A stretch of DNA of 64,000 nt from Hallerella sp963652365 (lineage in GTDB: Bacteria; Fibrobacterota; Fibrobacteria; Fibrobacterales; Fibrobacteraceae): contig CAVJTH010000004.1 in NCBI GenBank assembly GCA_963652365.1, positions 73,671-137,670 of the forward strand. Reading direction: 5' to 3'. Under the pieces are notes generated by a model that worked only from the letters and a program-made list of their open reading frames with translations, ran no database searches and had not been told where the DNA came from. The position numbers and the translations under genes were made by a program. This document shows positions 8,193 through 16,908 of this stretch, piece by piece. Every line of letters begins with the position of its first letter. Position 1 is the first letter of the stretch.

Positions 8193-9199
8193 CCTTCCTG
8201 CTTGCTCAGGCAGTGGAGGCTTCCGCCTTCCCGAATGACGCACGAGCAGTCGATGCCGATGATTTCCCGGTTCGGAAAGACCTTCGCGAAGTAGGCTTCG
8301 GCGGCGCTGTCGAAAGGCTCTTCGTATTTCGGATAGACAAGCGCTCCGTTCAGGAAGATGAAGTTCATGTAGGATGCCGGGAGCGTCGATCGTCCGAGCT
8401 TTTTTTGCGTCGGAATCTGGAGCGGATCGACCGCGGCGGATTCGCCGTAATGGCGCCTGATCCACGTTTCGAGAATCGTGCGGTTTCTGAGCAGGCGGCT
8501 GAAATTCGGCTTTGACTGGTCCGCTTCCCAGGCGACGGCGATACGGTTCGGGGAGACAAACCGCGCGACGTTGTCGATGTGGCCGTCCGTGTGGTCGCCG
8601 CAAAGTCCGTCGGGGAGAACGAGCAGGTCGGAAAGCCCGAGCGCTTCGCGAATCGACGCTTCGACTTTTCGGATGTCCGCCTTCGGGTTCCGGTTCTTGC
8701 CGACAAGGCAGGGAAGCGTCGTGATGCCGAGACCGTCGCCGTTCACTTCGATGGCGCCTCCCTCGAAGACAAAGGGAAATTCCTTGACCGCGAGTCTCCT
8801 TTTCTTTGCGATGCCGTGAGGAACCATTCTGTCGCAATCCCAGGGGGGGAACTTTTCGCCCCAGGCGTTGAATTCGAACTTCGCGATCTTTACGCGGCCT
8901 TTTTCGTTATAGACGAAGAACGGTCCGTAATCCCGTATCCAGATGTCGTCCGTTTCGATGCGGATGAATTTCGGCTTGAAGGACGCCTTGGAAAAGATCT
9001 TCTTCCTGTCCGCCGGCAGGGAAAATTCCGGCTCGACGAGAACGTTCGCCGTCTGGAAACGCGAGACGATTTCGATCAGCCTGTAGTAAAAGTCGAAGAT
9101 GCGTTCGCGGTTTTCGCCCTGCCAGTTCTTTTCGTTGTGCGGAAAGGCAAGCCAGATGGCTTTCTGGGTTTCCCATTCGGCGGGGTAGCGGAGTTTCAT
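8189..9199 (-). CDS. aguA: Agmatine deiminase
   Basis: 336 residues of the pentein-fold agmatine deiminase/peptidylarginine deiminase family, which converts agmatine to N-carbamoylputrescine and ammonia. Visible motifs are the N-terminal PAEWETQKAIWLAFPHN, DDIWIRDYGPFFV, KFEFNAWGEKFPPWD, GGAIEVNGDG, the catalytic-His block GDHTDGHIDNVARF, and the C-terminal REGGSLHCLSKQEG with the nucleophilic Cys about residue 330. ATG 9199 overlaps the stop of the upstream amidohydrolase gene (ATGA), so both enzymes of the agmatine-to-putrescine route are translationally coupled. Bacterial plant-type AguA and AguB commonly sit together, which supports the specific assignment over a peptidylarginine deiminase. 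Confidence 0.9.
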   Translation of the reverse strand: MKLRYPAEWETQKAIWLAFPHNEKNWQGENRERIFDFYYRLIEIVSRFQTANVLVEPEFSLPADRKKIFSKASFKPKFIRIETDDIWIRDYGPFFVYNEKGRVKIAKFEFNAWGEKFPPWDCDRMVPHGIAKKRRLAVKEFPFVFEGGAIEVNGDGLGITTLPCLVGKNRNPKADIRKVEASIREALGLSDLLVLPDGLCGDHTDGHIDNVARFVSPNRIAVAWEADQSKPNFSRLLRNRTILETWIRRHYGESAAVDPLQIPTQKKLGRSTLPASYMNFIFLNGALVYPKYEEPFDSAAEAYFAKVFPNREIIGIDCSCVIREGGSLHCLSKQEG

Positions 9200-10062
9200 G
9201 GCGTGTCCCATGTCTTGAGAATGTCCTTGTAGAGATCCGTCCGACGGTCGCGGAAATGCGGCCACCACCGGCGATTGGATTCGATTTCGGAAAGATCCAG
9301 GTCCGCGACGGAAGATCCGAGAAATTCCGGTCCCAGGTCTTTTTGCACATATCCGTCCGGTGCGGAGACGAAGGAATGTCCCCAGAACGTGAGATCGCCT
9401 TCGGTCCCGATACGGTTCGCCGCGACGACAAAGACCCGGTTCGCGATGGCGTGTCCGCGCATGACGGTCGTCCAGCTGTCCTTTTGCCGTTCGTAGAGGG
9501 TTTCCGGTTCCTTCCTGTCCCAGCCGATGGCGGTCGGATAGATCAGGATGTCCGCACCCTTGAGCGATTCGATGCGTGCCGCTTCGGGAAACCACTGGTC
9601 CCAGCAAATGAGGATTCCGAGATTTCCGGCGGAAGTGGCAATCGGGGCGAATCCCGTGTCGCCCGGCGCGAAATAGTACTTTTCGTAAAACCCCGGATCG
9701 TCCGGAATGTGGCTCTTGCGGTAAAGCCCGGCAACGCTTCCGTCCCGCTCGAAGACGAACGCGCTGTTGTAATAGATTCCGCGTGCTCGCTTTTCGAAAA
9801 ACGGAAAGACGACGACGCATCCGAGTTCTCTTGCCATCTTCTGCCATTCGCCGACAATCGCGTCGCCTTTTTCGATGGCGTGGTCGAAGCCCCTTTCGCT
9901 TTCTTCGATGGGAAAGTAGGGCGTGTGGCAAAGTTCGGGAAGAACCAGAAGGTCGATTTTCGAATCGTTTAGCTTTCGGGCTTCTTCGAGATACCAGGCG
10001 TTTGTCGTCTGGGATGTTCCAAGCCATTTTCCTTGCAGAATTGCCGTGCGGATGTGTTTCAT
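9196..10062 (-). CDS. aguB: N-carbamoylputrescine amidohydrolase
   Basis: 288 residues of the nitrilase superfamily with the catalytic triad Glu43 (LVLPELCHTPYF), Lys116 (YRKSHIPDDPGFYEKYYF) and Cys153 (GILICWDQWFPEAAR). The IPDDPGFYEKYYFAPGD stretch is characteristic of AguB, which hydrolyses N-carbamoylputrescine to putrescine, ammonia and carbon dioxide. ATG 10062 gives the normal N-terminus; it is preceded at 3 nt by TAGATTTTTG (minus strand) and has no Shine-Dalgarno, so a leaderless message is likely. The next gene, aguA, overlaps by 4 nt. Together they make a complete agmatine-to-putrescine step; arginine decarboxylase is not in the window. Confidence 0.9.
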   Translation of the reverse strand: MKHIRTAILQGKWLGTSQTTNAWYLEEARKLNDSKIDLLVLPELCHTPYFPIEESERGFDHAIEKGDAIVGEWQKMARELGCVVVFPFFEKRARGIYYNSAFVFERDGSVAGLYRKSHIPDDPGFYEKYYFAPGDTGFAPIATSAGNLGILICWDQWFPEAARIESLKGADILIYPTAIGWDRKEPETLYERQKDSWTTVMRGHAIANRVFVVAANRIGTEGDLTFWGHSFVSAPDGYVQKDLGPEFLGSSVADLDLSEIESNRRWWPHFRDRRTDLYKDILKTWDTP

Positions 10063-10065
10063 GGG

Positions 10066-10075
10066 CAAAAATCTA
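10066..10075 (-). promoter_or_regulatory. TAnnTTTG-like promoter element of aguBA
   Basis: TAGATTTTTG on the minus strand, 3 nt before the aguB ATG. Confidence 0.5.
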
Positions 10076-10106
10076 GAAAACATCCTCGCGTCTCCTTAGG
10101 CTTTTC

Positions 10107-10113
10107 TAACTTG
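10107..10113 (+). promoter_or_regulatory. TAnnTTTG-like promoter element
   Basis: TAACTTG followed by TTTCGC and GTG 10120. It diverges from the aguB element in a 57-bp intergenic gap. Confidence 0.45.
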
Positions 10114-10119
10114 TTTCGC

Positions 10120-12009
10120 GTGAAAAGCAAGATTCCTCCGTTCTTCCTTCTTGTCCCGCTGTGCGCCGTATTTCTCCTTGGCTGCGCACCCTCGTCTTCG
10201 AGCGGAAAGATGCCGTTCGATATTCCCAAGGAAGCGAAAGGCATGCCGCTTGTCGATTCCGTCGCTCCGGGTGTCGAAATCCGCTACGTGTCCGTCGAGG
10301 ATTCCTTGGCGCTTCCGACAAGGGCCGCCCTGGATTTCGCCATGTATTTCCGGAACCCGTTCCGGGAAGCGGGGCAGTCGGAAATTCCCGAGCACGCGAA
10401 GCCTCTTGACTTTTCGAAAGGCGAACTTCCGTTCCCGATGTTCGACAGCGTTTCGCTTGCGATGCCAAAGTCCTTGCCGGGAACGCTTCCGCTTGCATGG
10501 GAGCCGTTCACGAAATATCTGTTCGCGCATGGCGGCGGAGACTCTCTTGCCGAAGCGATCCGCGGCGTGGAAAGCGTCAAGTGGGGGAGAACGAACACCT
10601 TTGCCGACTTCCAGAAAGTGGAAATTCTTCGTCTTGTCGGCGATTCGACGCAAGGATTTTATTGGTGGGCGGAGGTTCATCCGCGCAAGTGGACCGGAGT
10701 TTCCCCGTTTTGGGGCAGGCTTCGCCACCGTCCGACCGAAAGCGAACGCCGAGCGTTCCTCTCCTACACGTCCGACACGCTTTCGCTCGAAGCCTCGCTA
10801 GACTGGGCGCGCACGCTTGCCGCCTACCTGTATCCGTCGCTCAACACGGACATCGAGCCGATTCCCCCCGGCAGCGCCTGGCATGGAAAGCGGCCCTTTG
10901 TCGTGATGCGCGGAAATCCGATGGGAACGCCGCTCTGGGTCGCGCTCGACGTGCCCGCGTTTCGAAACGCACTTCCGCAGGATTCCCTGCCGAGCGAGAC
11001 CGCCGAACCGGTACGCAGACCGGATACGTCGTCTTTCCGCAGGCTAGAAGCTCTAAAACGCTTGCAGGGCGTGTGCCCGGAGACTCCCGAAACGAAAGCG
11101 TTCCAGGCGAATCTCGCCAGGGTCCTGGACTCCCTGCCGCCTGCTCAAGACGCCTGGAGTTCCGGAGGAATGCTCTACTTCCGGCGCGACGCGAACGCCC
11201 TTCTCGCCGAAGATTTCACCTTGCAGGATTCTCTCCACAATCCGCTGCCGCGACTTCTCGAACTGAAGAAAATCCTGGATTCGCTGAACATCCAGTTTTT
11301 GATCGTGCCGATTCCGACGAAGGAATCCGTCTATCCGCACCGAATGATCCCGGGGACTTCGGATACGCTCTGCGTCGATGTCGCCGGTCACCGGTTTCTC
11401 CGTACGATGCTCGAATCGGGACTGGACGTCCTGGACGTTTTTCCGGCGCTTCTCGCCCAGCGTTCGAACGACACCGAAAGCGGTTCTGTCTTCCAGAAAA
11501 ACGATACGCACTGGTCGGAGAGCGGACTTCTCGCCGCGATGGAACTTCTCGCGGAAAGAGTCGTCTCCTACGATTGGTACGCCGCTTCGGGAGCGCATCC
11601 CGGAACCCTTGAACTCCGCGACACGACAATCGTTCGCGAAGGCGACCTGATCGTCCAGCTTCCCAAGGCGGAACAGGGACTTTACGCGCCAGAGACCCTC
11701 GAAGTCAAGAAGGTCTATCGAGACGGAAAGCCGTATCGCGGAAACCGGGAAAGCCCGATTCTCTTGATGGGGGATTCCTTTACCGGCGTCTTCGAATCGG
11801 TCGATGGAAAGTCGGGAGGACCCGGATCGCTTCTCGCCTTTGCGACAGGTTTGGACGTGCAGGTGCTGACCAGCTGGGGAGGAGGCCCGGGCGTGCGGCA
11901 TCGGGTCATGAAGGACCAGAAGACTCTCCGCTCGAAACGCCTCGTCATTTACATGCTGACGATGCGCGACTTCTGGATGTCGCCGATGGAATGGAATGCG
12001 TTACAGTAA
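10120..12009 (+). CDS. Lipoprotein with AlgX/AlgJ-like SGNH acetyltransferase domain
   Basis: 629 residues from GTG 10120, which gives the lipoprotein signal VKSKIPPFFLLVPLCAVFLL with lipobox LLGC. Residues about 370-620 match the AlgX/AlgJ/AlgV SGNH-hydrolase-like domain: FLIVPIPTKESVYPHRM, then the catalytic Asp-His block FQKNDTHWSESG (about residues 460-468), and the nucleophile block ILLMGDSFTGVFES (Ser about 552). AlgJ and AlgX acetylate exported polysaccharides in the periplasm, so acyl transfer to a surface glycan is the likely role. The N-terminal 350 residues are unrecognised. The following gene begins 14 nt before this stop, so the two are co-translated. No membrane-bound O-acyltransferase (AlgI type) partner is visible here. 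Confidence 0.75.
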   Translation: MKSKIPPFFLLVPLCAVFLLGCAPSSSSGKMPFDIPKEAKGMPLVDSVAPGVEIRYVSVEDSLALPTRAALDFAMYFRNPFREAGQSEIPEHAKPLDFSKGELPFPMFDSVSLAMPKSLPGTLPLAWEPFTKYLFAHGGGDSLAEAIRGVESVKWGRTNTFADFQKVEILRLVGDSTQGFYWWAEVHPRKWTGVSPFWGRLRHRPTESERRAFLSYTSDTLSLEASLDWARTLAAYLYPSLNTDIEPIPPGSAWHGKRPFVVMRGNPMGTPLWVALDVPAFRNALPQDSLPSETAEPVRRPDTSSFRRLEALKRLQGVCPETPETKAFQANLARVLDSLPPAQDAWSSGGMLYFRRDANALLAEDFTLQDSLHNPLPRLLELKKILDSLNIQFLIVPIPTKESVYPHRMIPGTSDTLCVDVAGHRFLRTMLESGLDVLDVFPALLAQRSNDTESGSVFQKNDTHWSESGLLAAMELLAERVVSYDWYAASGAHPGTLELRDTTIVREGDLIVQLPKAEQGLYAPETLEVKKVYRDGKPYRGNRESPILLMGDSFTGVFESVDGKSGGPGSLLAFATGLDVQVLTSWGGGPGVRHRVMKDQKTLRSKRLVIYMLTMRDFWMSPMEWNALQ

Positions 12010-12721
12010 GCGAAAGTTCTTCACCCTCTTCTTTGCCGTGGTCGTTGTCGTGACCTCGTTCTGCCTCTTTTTCGAAACGGGAAAATCGACGCCGGTTTCC
12101 CTGCGCAAGGCGGCCTGCACCTTCGAAAACCTGGGGGCGTCCTGCTTCGATTCGTCAGCGGCCTGGAACGGCGGGCTTCTCTACTTCGACAGCGTTCTCG
12201 CCGCGACCGGCGATACGGTCGGAGCGGTCAAGGCTCTCTTCTGGGATCACTGGAACTTGCGGTTTGTCGGAAAGGAACGCTCGGAAGATCCCCGAGCGAT
12301 CTTTCCGCATCGCGTGCTCGAAAGCGGCGTCTCTTCCTGCGTCGGCGCGACCTGGCTCGCCCTGATGCTCGGAGAAGCGCGAAACGTCCGGATCGACGCG
12401 ATTCTCCTGCCGGGGCACGTTTTCTTTCGGACCTGCGACGTCAACATGGAACCGAACCGTTCGGGATATTCCTATACCGACGAGGAATACCGCCAAAAGT
12501 ATGCGGCAGGACCGTGGAGCGGTTACGAATTTTCGCCGCTTCGCAAGAAGCAGTTCCTGGGCATTGTCGCCTTCAACCTGGGAAACTCGCTTCGGAAAAC
12601 GGATCCCCAAAAGGCGCTCGCCTGGTATAAGGTAGCCAGCGAATTTTTCCCGGCATTCCCCGGCATCGAGGCGAACCGGATTCTTGCGCTAAAGGAACTC
12701 AGCCGTTCCGCCGGGGACTAG
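11996..12721 (+). CDS. Exported transglutaminase-like (SirB1-type) domain protein
   Basis: 241 residues. One hydrophobic segment near the N-terminus (residues 8-27) acts as a signal anchor. Residues about 100-150 show a Cys-His transglutaminase-like core: VLESGVSSCVGATWLALML (Cys about 114) and DAILLPGHVFFR (His about 141), as in SirB1/transglutaminase-like proteins. The last 50 residues resemble a TPR helix pair (DPQKALAWYKVASEFFPAFPG). The ATG at 11996 lies inside the previous gene, and the stop TAG overlaps the next gene's GTG by one base, so three genes are tightly coupled. Peptide-bond or isopeptide chemistry on the envelope is an inference; some such domains are non-catalytic. Confidence 0.65.
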   Translation: MRYSKRKFFTLFFAVVVVVTSFCLFFETGKSTPVSLRKAACTFENLGASCFDSSAAWNGGLLYFDSVLAATGDTVGAVKALFWDHWNLRFVGKERSEDPRAIFPHRVLESGVSSCVGATWLALMLGEARNVRIDAILLPGHVFFRTCDVNMEPNRSGYSYTDEEYRQKYAAGPWSGYEFSPLRKKQFLGIVAFNLGNSLRKTDPQKALAWYKVASEFFPAFPGIEANRILALKELSRSAGD

Positions 12722-14190
12722 TGAATCCGACGCCTTTCAAGCTTCTCTTTTCCCTGGCAGTCGTCCTGTTCGCCTTTTTTCCCTTGACGGATACGGACAT
12801 CTGGTGGCACTTGGCTTCGGCGCGCGAATTTCTCCAGAACGGCCTGGCAAAAAGCGATCCGTTCTGCTGGACGCCTTCGCGCTTTCCATGGCTAGACATC
12901 CATCTCTATTTTCAGCTTCTCGTCCATTTTCTCTTTGTGCACGCGGGAAGCCTTGGACTGGTCGTTTTCAAGTCGCTCGCCTGGGGAATGGTCGCGTTCC
13001 TCTGGGTCCTTCCCGTAAAGCGCCGCGTTCCGCTGCTTGAATTTTCCGTGGCGATCGGTTTTGCGTTTCTCTTTCGGTACGCTCTGGAATGCCGTCCCCT
13101 TTTCGCGTCGATGCTTTTTCTGGGCGTTTTCTGGAATCTTCTGCCCGAGCTCGAAAGACGATTTTCCGTCCGATACGCGCTTTCCGTCCTTTCGCTCCTT
13201 GCCGTCGAATGGGTCTGGGTGCGAACGCAGGGACTTTTTGCGCTGGGATTTGCGATGTCCTTCCTGTCGATGGCTTTTTCGTGGAAGCGCCTTTCGACGG
13301 GACAAAGGTGGGGAAGCGGAATCTTTTTCGCGGCGCTCCTGACTGTTCCGCTGTGGCGTCCCCAGGGCGCCTCGCTTTGGCTCTATCCCTTCGGGCTTTT
13401 GGACCGTCTTGTCGGAGGGAGCACTTCCGCGCAGGTCTTTGCCCGGGAAATCGCCGAGAACCGTTCGCCCCTGACGCTTCTCGCCGCGGGAGAAAACGCG
13501 ATCGCCCTGTTCGCGCTGCTTTTGGCGGTCCTGGCTTCTGTCGTTTTCATTCTTCGCCGATTTCGAACGGAAGCCTCGTTTCGTCTGGCGTGGATCCTTG
13601 CCGTCTGCGCGCTTGCGCTGGTCGCGGAGCGGAACGTGACGCTTTTCTTCTTTCCCTTTGCGTGGCTTCTCGGCGAGAAGGTTTCGCTGGCAAGACGTTT
13701 TCCCCGCGTTCATCGAAGCGGCACCTGGATCGGATGCTTTCTTCTGGCTTTCATCGTCGGATTCTTTTTACGCAGCGTTCCCGCCTACATCCGGAGCGGT
13801 TCGTTTGTACCGGTTTCTCCGGAGCGCGTTCCCGTGGGAGCGACTTCGTTTGTTCGAAACCACCCGCTTCCCGATGGCGTCCGGATCTTTCACGACGACC
13901 GATCGGGCGGATTTCTCGAATGGAACGTTCCGGGCCTGAAAACCTACATCGATGGAAGATTCATTCTCAAGGACTCCGCGTTTTTCGCCACCTACCTGGG
14001 CTACGCTCAAAATCCGGAAAGATTTTTTTCGGATGCGGATTCGCTAGGAATCGGACGAGCGCTTCTGCCGATTCGCTACTTTACGCCGTGGAAAGACCTG
14101 GCAAGATCGATTTCGCGGCATAGCGACTGGAACGTGGTTTACGTGGACAGTTTCTATGTCGTCTTGGACCGGCGAAACTTTAATTTTTAA
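12721..14190 (+). CDS. GT-C-like polytopic membrane glycosyltransferase candidate
   Basis: 489 residues with about ten hydrophobic segments. After the first one, PLTDTDIWWHLASAREFL (Asp24, Asp26) is followed by SDPFCWT and WLDIHLYFQLL, a pattern shared by uncharacterised GT-C-fold membrane proteins where a periplasmic Asp motif follows TM1. The C-terminal soluble part has FHDDRSGGFLEWNVPGL and TYIDGRF, also typical of that group. GT-C enzymes use polyprenyl-phosphate sugars on the outer face of the inner membrane. The GTG start overlaps the preceding stop by 1 nt. With the AlgX-like and transglutaminase-like genes this suggests a surface-glycan or glycoprotein modification operon. The stop TAA is itself part of the next gene's promoter element. 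Confidence 0.65.
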   Translation: MNPTPFKLLFSLAVVLFAFFPLTDTDIWWHLASAREFLQNGLAKSDPFCWTPSRFPWLDIHLYFQLLVHFLFVHAGSLGLVVFKSLAWGMVAFLWVLPVKRRVPLLEFSVAIGFAFLFRYALECRPLFASMLFLGVFWNLLPELERRFSVRYALSVLSLLAVEWVWVRTQGLFALGFAMSFLSMAFSWKRLSTGQRWGSGIFFAALLTVPLWRPQGASLWLYPFGLLDRLVGGSTSAQVFAREIAENRSPLTLLAAGENAIALFALLLAVLASVVFILRRFRTEASFRLAWILAVCALALVAERNVTLFFFPFAWLLGEKVSLARRFPRVHRSGTWIGCFLLAFIVGFFLRSVPAYIRSGSFVPVSPERVPVGATSFVRNHPLPDGVRIFHDDRSGGFLEWNVPGLKTYIDGRFILKDSAFFATYLGYAQNPERFFSDADSLGIGRALLPIRYFTPWKDLARSISRHSDWNVVYVDSFYVVLDRRNFNF

Positions 14191-14195
14191 ATTTG
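14188..14195 (+). promoter_or_regulatory. TAnnTTTG promoter element, overlapping a stop codon
   Basis: TAAATTTG is an exact TAnnTTTG match. Its first three bases are the stop codon of the GT-C-like gene and it ends 4 nt before ATG 14200, which has no Shine-Dalgarno. Confidence 0.6.
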
Positions 14196-14199
14196 CGCC

Positions 14200-16908
14200 A
14201 TGCGCTTCTTGAAATTTTCAAGGATTTTTCCGTCTTGCCCGTTTCGTCTGGCGCTTTTCGCCTTGCTTGCGGCATCTTTTTGGTGCACGATCCTTTCTGG
14301 CTGCGCGGACGAGGCTTCTTCGGCAAAACGCCTGGACGATTCCTTTCGGAATTTTTCGCGGATTCTTTCGAAAGGCGATTCCGTCAAGCTGGAAGCGACC
14401 GGGCTGGTTTCGCGCTTTTCGTACGACTTCTACATTGCCGTGCACGAGGTGACGCAGGGCGAATACTTCCGGATGACCGACGTTCCGTTTGCGGAGGGCA
14501 GGGAAAATTTTCCGGTGACGAACGTAACCTTCTACGACGCGGTTCTCTATGCGAACGCGCTTTCCCGTTCAATGAAGCTCGATTCGGTTTATTCTTGGAC
14601 ATCGAAGTCCATGGATGCGAACGGCAAGTGTGTCTATCTGGATGAATTCCGTACAAATTATTCTGCAAACGGTTATCGTCTGCCGACCGAAGCGGAGTGG
14701 GTCTATGCGGCGAAAAGCGGATGGAACCCGAAAGGCGCCGCCTGGAATTCGGACAACTCGGATTACGCGTCTCACGAAGTCTGCAGCATCGGAAAGAATC
14801 AAAACGGTCTTTGCGACATGGCGGGAAACGTTCTCGAATGGACCGGTGACTGGATGTCCGCTCTCGGCGATACGGTCATGACGGATTTTGTCGGAGGAAA
14901 CGCGCCGAATTCCCTGAACGAAATCATCGTCAAGGGAGGGAGCTTTCGCAACTCGCCGGAAAACATCTCCCTGAAAAATCGCGGCGACATCTATACGGTG
15001 ACGCCTTCCATGGCGGCGGACTATGTCGGTTTTCGGCTGGTTCGCGGCGCGATAGGGATTCCGGATTTCGCGGACAACCAAAACCAGACATCGGATTATG
15101 ACGTTACTGTCCTTGCCGACGCGAAAACCTTGAAACGAAAAGTCGGCACGTTCGTTTCGACGCTCGCCTTCCGCGATGACGAAACGGGAAACATCGGATT
15201 TGTGAAATTTGCCAGTTCCAATCCGCAGGCGGTTGAAATCCCCGACACGCTCGACGCCTACCACCCGGCCATCTCCCCGGACGGGAAGCGAGTCGCCTTC
15301 TGCACGCGTCCCGAGGGTATCTCCGGCAAGTCGGAGCTTTACGTGCGCGACCTCGACGCGAAGGGCTCGAACCTCGTGAAGCTCGACGTGGAAAGCGCGG
15401 CGATTCCGCGGTGGCGGGTCGTCGGAGCGGACACGCAGGTAGTCTATGTGACGAGCGCGGGCAACAACTCGGACGCCGCGGAGTGGAAGCTTGGCTCGAC
15501 GTGGGCAGTCCCGTTCTCGGGCGGGAACTTCGGGACGCCGGAGAAGCTCCTCGACGGGACGTACAACGGCGGCGTGTCCGCGGATGGGAATCTTGCGGTA
15601 AGCGGCGCGCGCCTTCTCCGGGCAAGCGCGGACGGCAAGGAATCGGTCTGGTATTCGGGCGAGCAGGCCTGCAACGCGTCGCTCTCGGACTCCTCCAAGG
15701 AGACGCTCTTCCTCGACTTCGGCGGCGAGACGGGCAAGTCCTTCGCTGGAAAAAGCTACGACGCGCACGAAATGCTGCTAATCGCGGACAGCTCGGGCAA
15801 GCTTTCGAAAATGGTACCGTCGTCCGCCGGCTACGCCTTCGACCACACGGAATGGGTCCGCGGACGGGAAAACTTCGCGGTCGCAACGCTCACGGACGCA
15901 GAGGGCGCGCACTCGAAGATCGCCCTCGTCGACATCTCGGATTCGAGCGTCCTCGAGCTCGCCGAGGGTAGGGAACTCTGGCACCCGGACCTGTGGGTGT
16001 CGGACACCTCGTCGCAGAGCTTTGAACTTGACCCGGACAGCGCGGGGGTGTATTATCTTGTCGGCGGAACGGAACCGCAAAGCCAGATGCGCATCAAGAT
16101 GGAACTGTTCTGGAATTATCGGGATTCAATCGATATCCTAGCCTTGGGTTCTTCTCGCATCTTGCACGGGGTGATTCCCGGCGAAATTTCTTCGGGATTT
16201 ACGGTCAACATGGGACATTCCAGCAATGACATGTCCTTGATTTACTACATAGCGGAAAACTACGCGCTAAGCCTTTTGCCAAAGCTGAAAACCCTGGTGA
16301 TTTCTCTAGACATCGACAATTGGCAGACCGTAGAGGTTTATCGAGATCAAATGATCCATGGCGCCCCAGGCTATGTTTACGACGCAAATCACGATTTCTG
16401 GAAAGACGGTGTTCCCGAAAACTTCCTCTATTTTGTCCAATCCTCTACTCCCGCACTCGACGGCTATCGGGAAGGTCTCTGGGATACCAAAGGCTTCTGG
16501 AAACTTCCGGGAGACGCATGGGGAAGTCCGGAAATTGAATCCGACTATCGGTGGGCGGAAAAGAACACGTCAATCGTTCCGCTCCAATTGAAAGCCTTGA
16601 AGGCTTTTTTGGCGAAAATGGAAAATACCGGAATTCTGGTTGTCGGAGTCGTCTTTCCGCAAAATCCGAAATACCGGGAAACCCTCTCGTGGGGAAGGTA
16701 CGGACCGAGCCGAAATGCCGCCTCTTGGATTCTCGATTCGCTCAAGGTCATCGAAGCGAATCATCCGAATTTCTTCTTGATGGACGAAAACAGGATGGGC
16801 GATCACGATTACACAGACGAAATGGCGCAAAATACAGATCACTTGGCTTGCAAAGGCGCCGCCCAACTGACCGCTCGCCTGGATTCTCTATTGAAAACCT
16901 TGAAATGA
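14200..16908 (+). CDS. TIGR02171-like lipoprotein: FGE/SUMF1 + PD40 propeller + SGNH-like domain
   Basis: 902 residues, signal peptide with lipobox LSGC. Residues about 65-285 are a formylglycine-generating-enzyme/SUMF1-like domain (YDFYIAVHEVTQGEYFRM, YRLPTEAEWVYAA, CDMAGNVLEWTGDW, GGSFRNSPEN, DYVGFRLVRG). Residues about 310-610 form a TolB-like PD40 propeller (YHPAISPDGKRVAFCTRPEG, WHPDLWV). Residues about 640-902 look SGNH-like, with a LALGSSRILHG nucleophile block and a late DENRMGDHDY plus TDHLACKGAAQL block carrying the Asp-His pair. This three-part layout matches what I recall as the F. succinogenes paralogous family TIGR02171, of unknown function. A 0.6-kb stretch is almost identical to the third gene of the cluster. 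Stop overlaps the next ATG (ATGA). Confidence 0.8.
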   Translation: MRFLKFSRIFPSCPFRLALFALLAASFWCTILSGCADEASSAKRLDDSFRNFSRILSKGDSVKLEATGLVSRFSYDFYIAVHEVTQGEYFRMTDVPFAEGRENFPVTNVTFYDAVLYANALSRSMKLDSVYSWTSKSMDANGKCVYLDEFRTNYSANGYRLPTEAEWVYAAKSGWNPKGAAWNSDNSDYASHEVCSIGKNQNGLCDMAGNVLEWTGDWMSALGDTVMTDFVGGNAPNSLNEIIVKGGSFRNSPENISLKNRGDIYTVTPSMAADYVGFRLVRGAIGIPDFADNQNQTSDYDVTVLADAKTLKRKVGTFVSTLAFRDDETGNIGFVKFASSNPQAVEIPDTLDAYHPAISPDGKRVAFCTRPEGISGKSELYVRDLDAKGSNLVKLDVESAAIPRWRVVGADTQVVYVTSAGNNSDAAEWKLGSTWAVPFSGGNFGTPEKLLDGTYNGGVSADGNLAVSGARLLRASADGKESVWYSGEQACNASLSDSSKETLFLDFGGETGKSFAGKSYDAHEMLLIADSSGKLSKMVPSSAGYAFDHTEWVRGRENFAVATLTDAEGAHSKIALVDISDSSVLELAEGRELWHPDLWVSDTSSQSFELDPDSAGVYYLVGGTEPQSQMRIKMELFWNYRDSIDILALGSSRILHGVIPGEISSGFTVNMGHSSNDMSLIYYIAENYALSLLPKLKTLVISLDIDNWQTVEVYRDQMIHGAPGYVYDANHDFWKDGVPENFLYFVQSSTPALDGYREGLWDTKGFWKLPGDAWGSPEIESDYRWAEKNTSIVPLQLKALKAFLAKMENTGILVVGVVFPQNPKYRETLSWGRYGPSRNAASWILDSLKVIEANHPNFFLMDENRMGDHDYTDEMAQNTDHLACKGAAQLTARLDSLLKTLK
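15244..16002 (+). repeat. Near-identical tract, copy 1 (PD40 region)
   Basis: Direct repeat of 18941-19699, offset 3697 bp. By eye 15343-15870 is identical base for base to 19040-19567 (528 bp); the preceding 99 bp have about 6 mismatches and the following 130 bp more. Flanking DNA of the two genes is strongly diverged. Confidence 0.9.
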
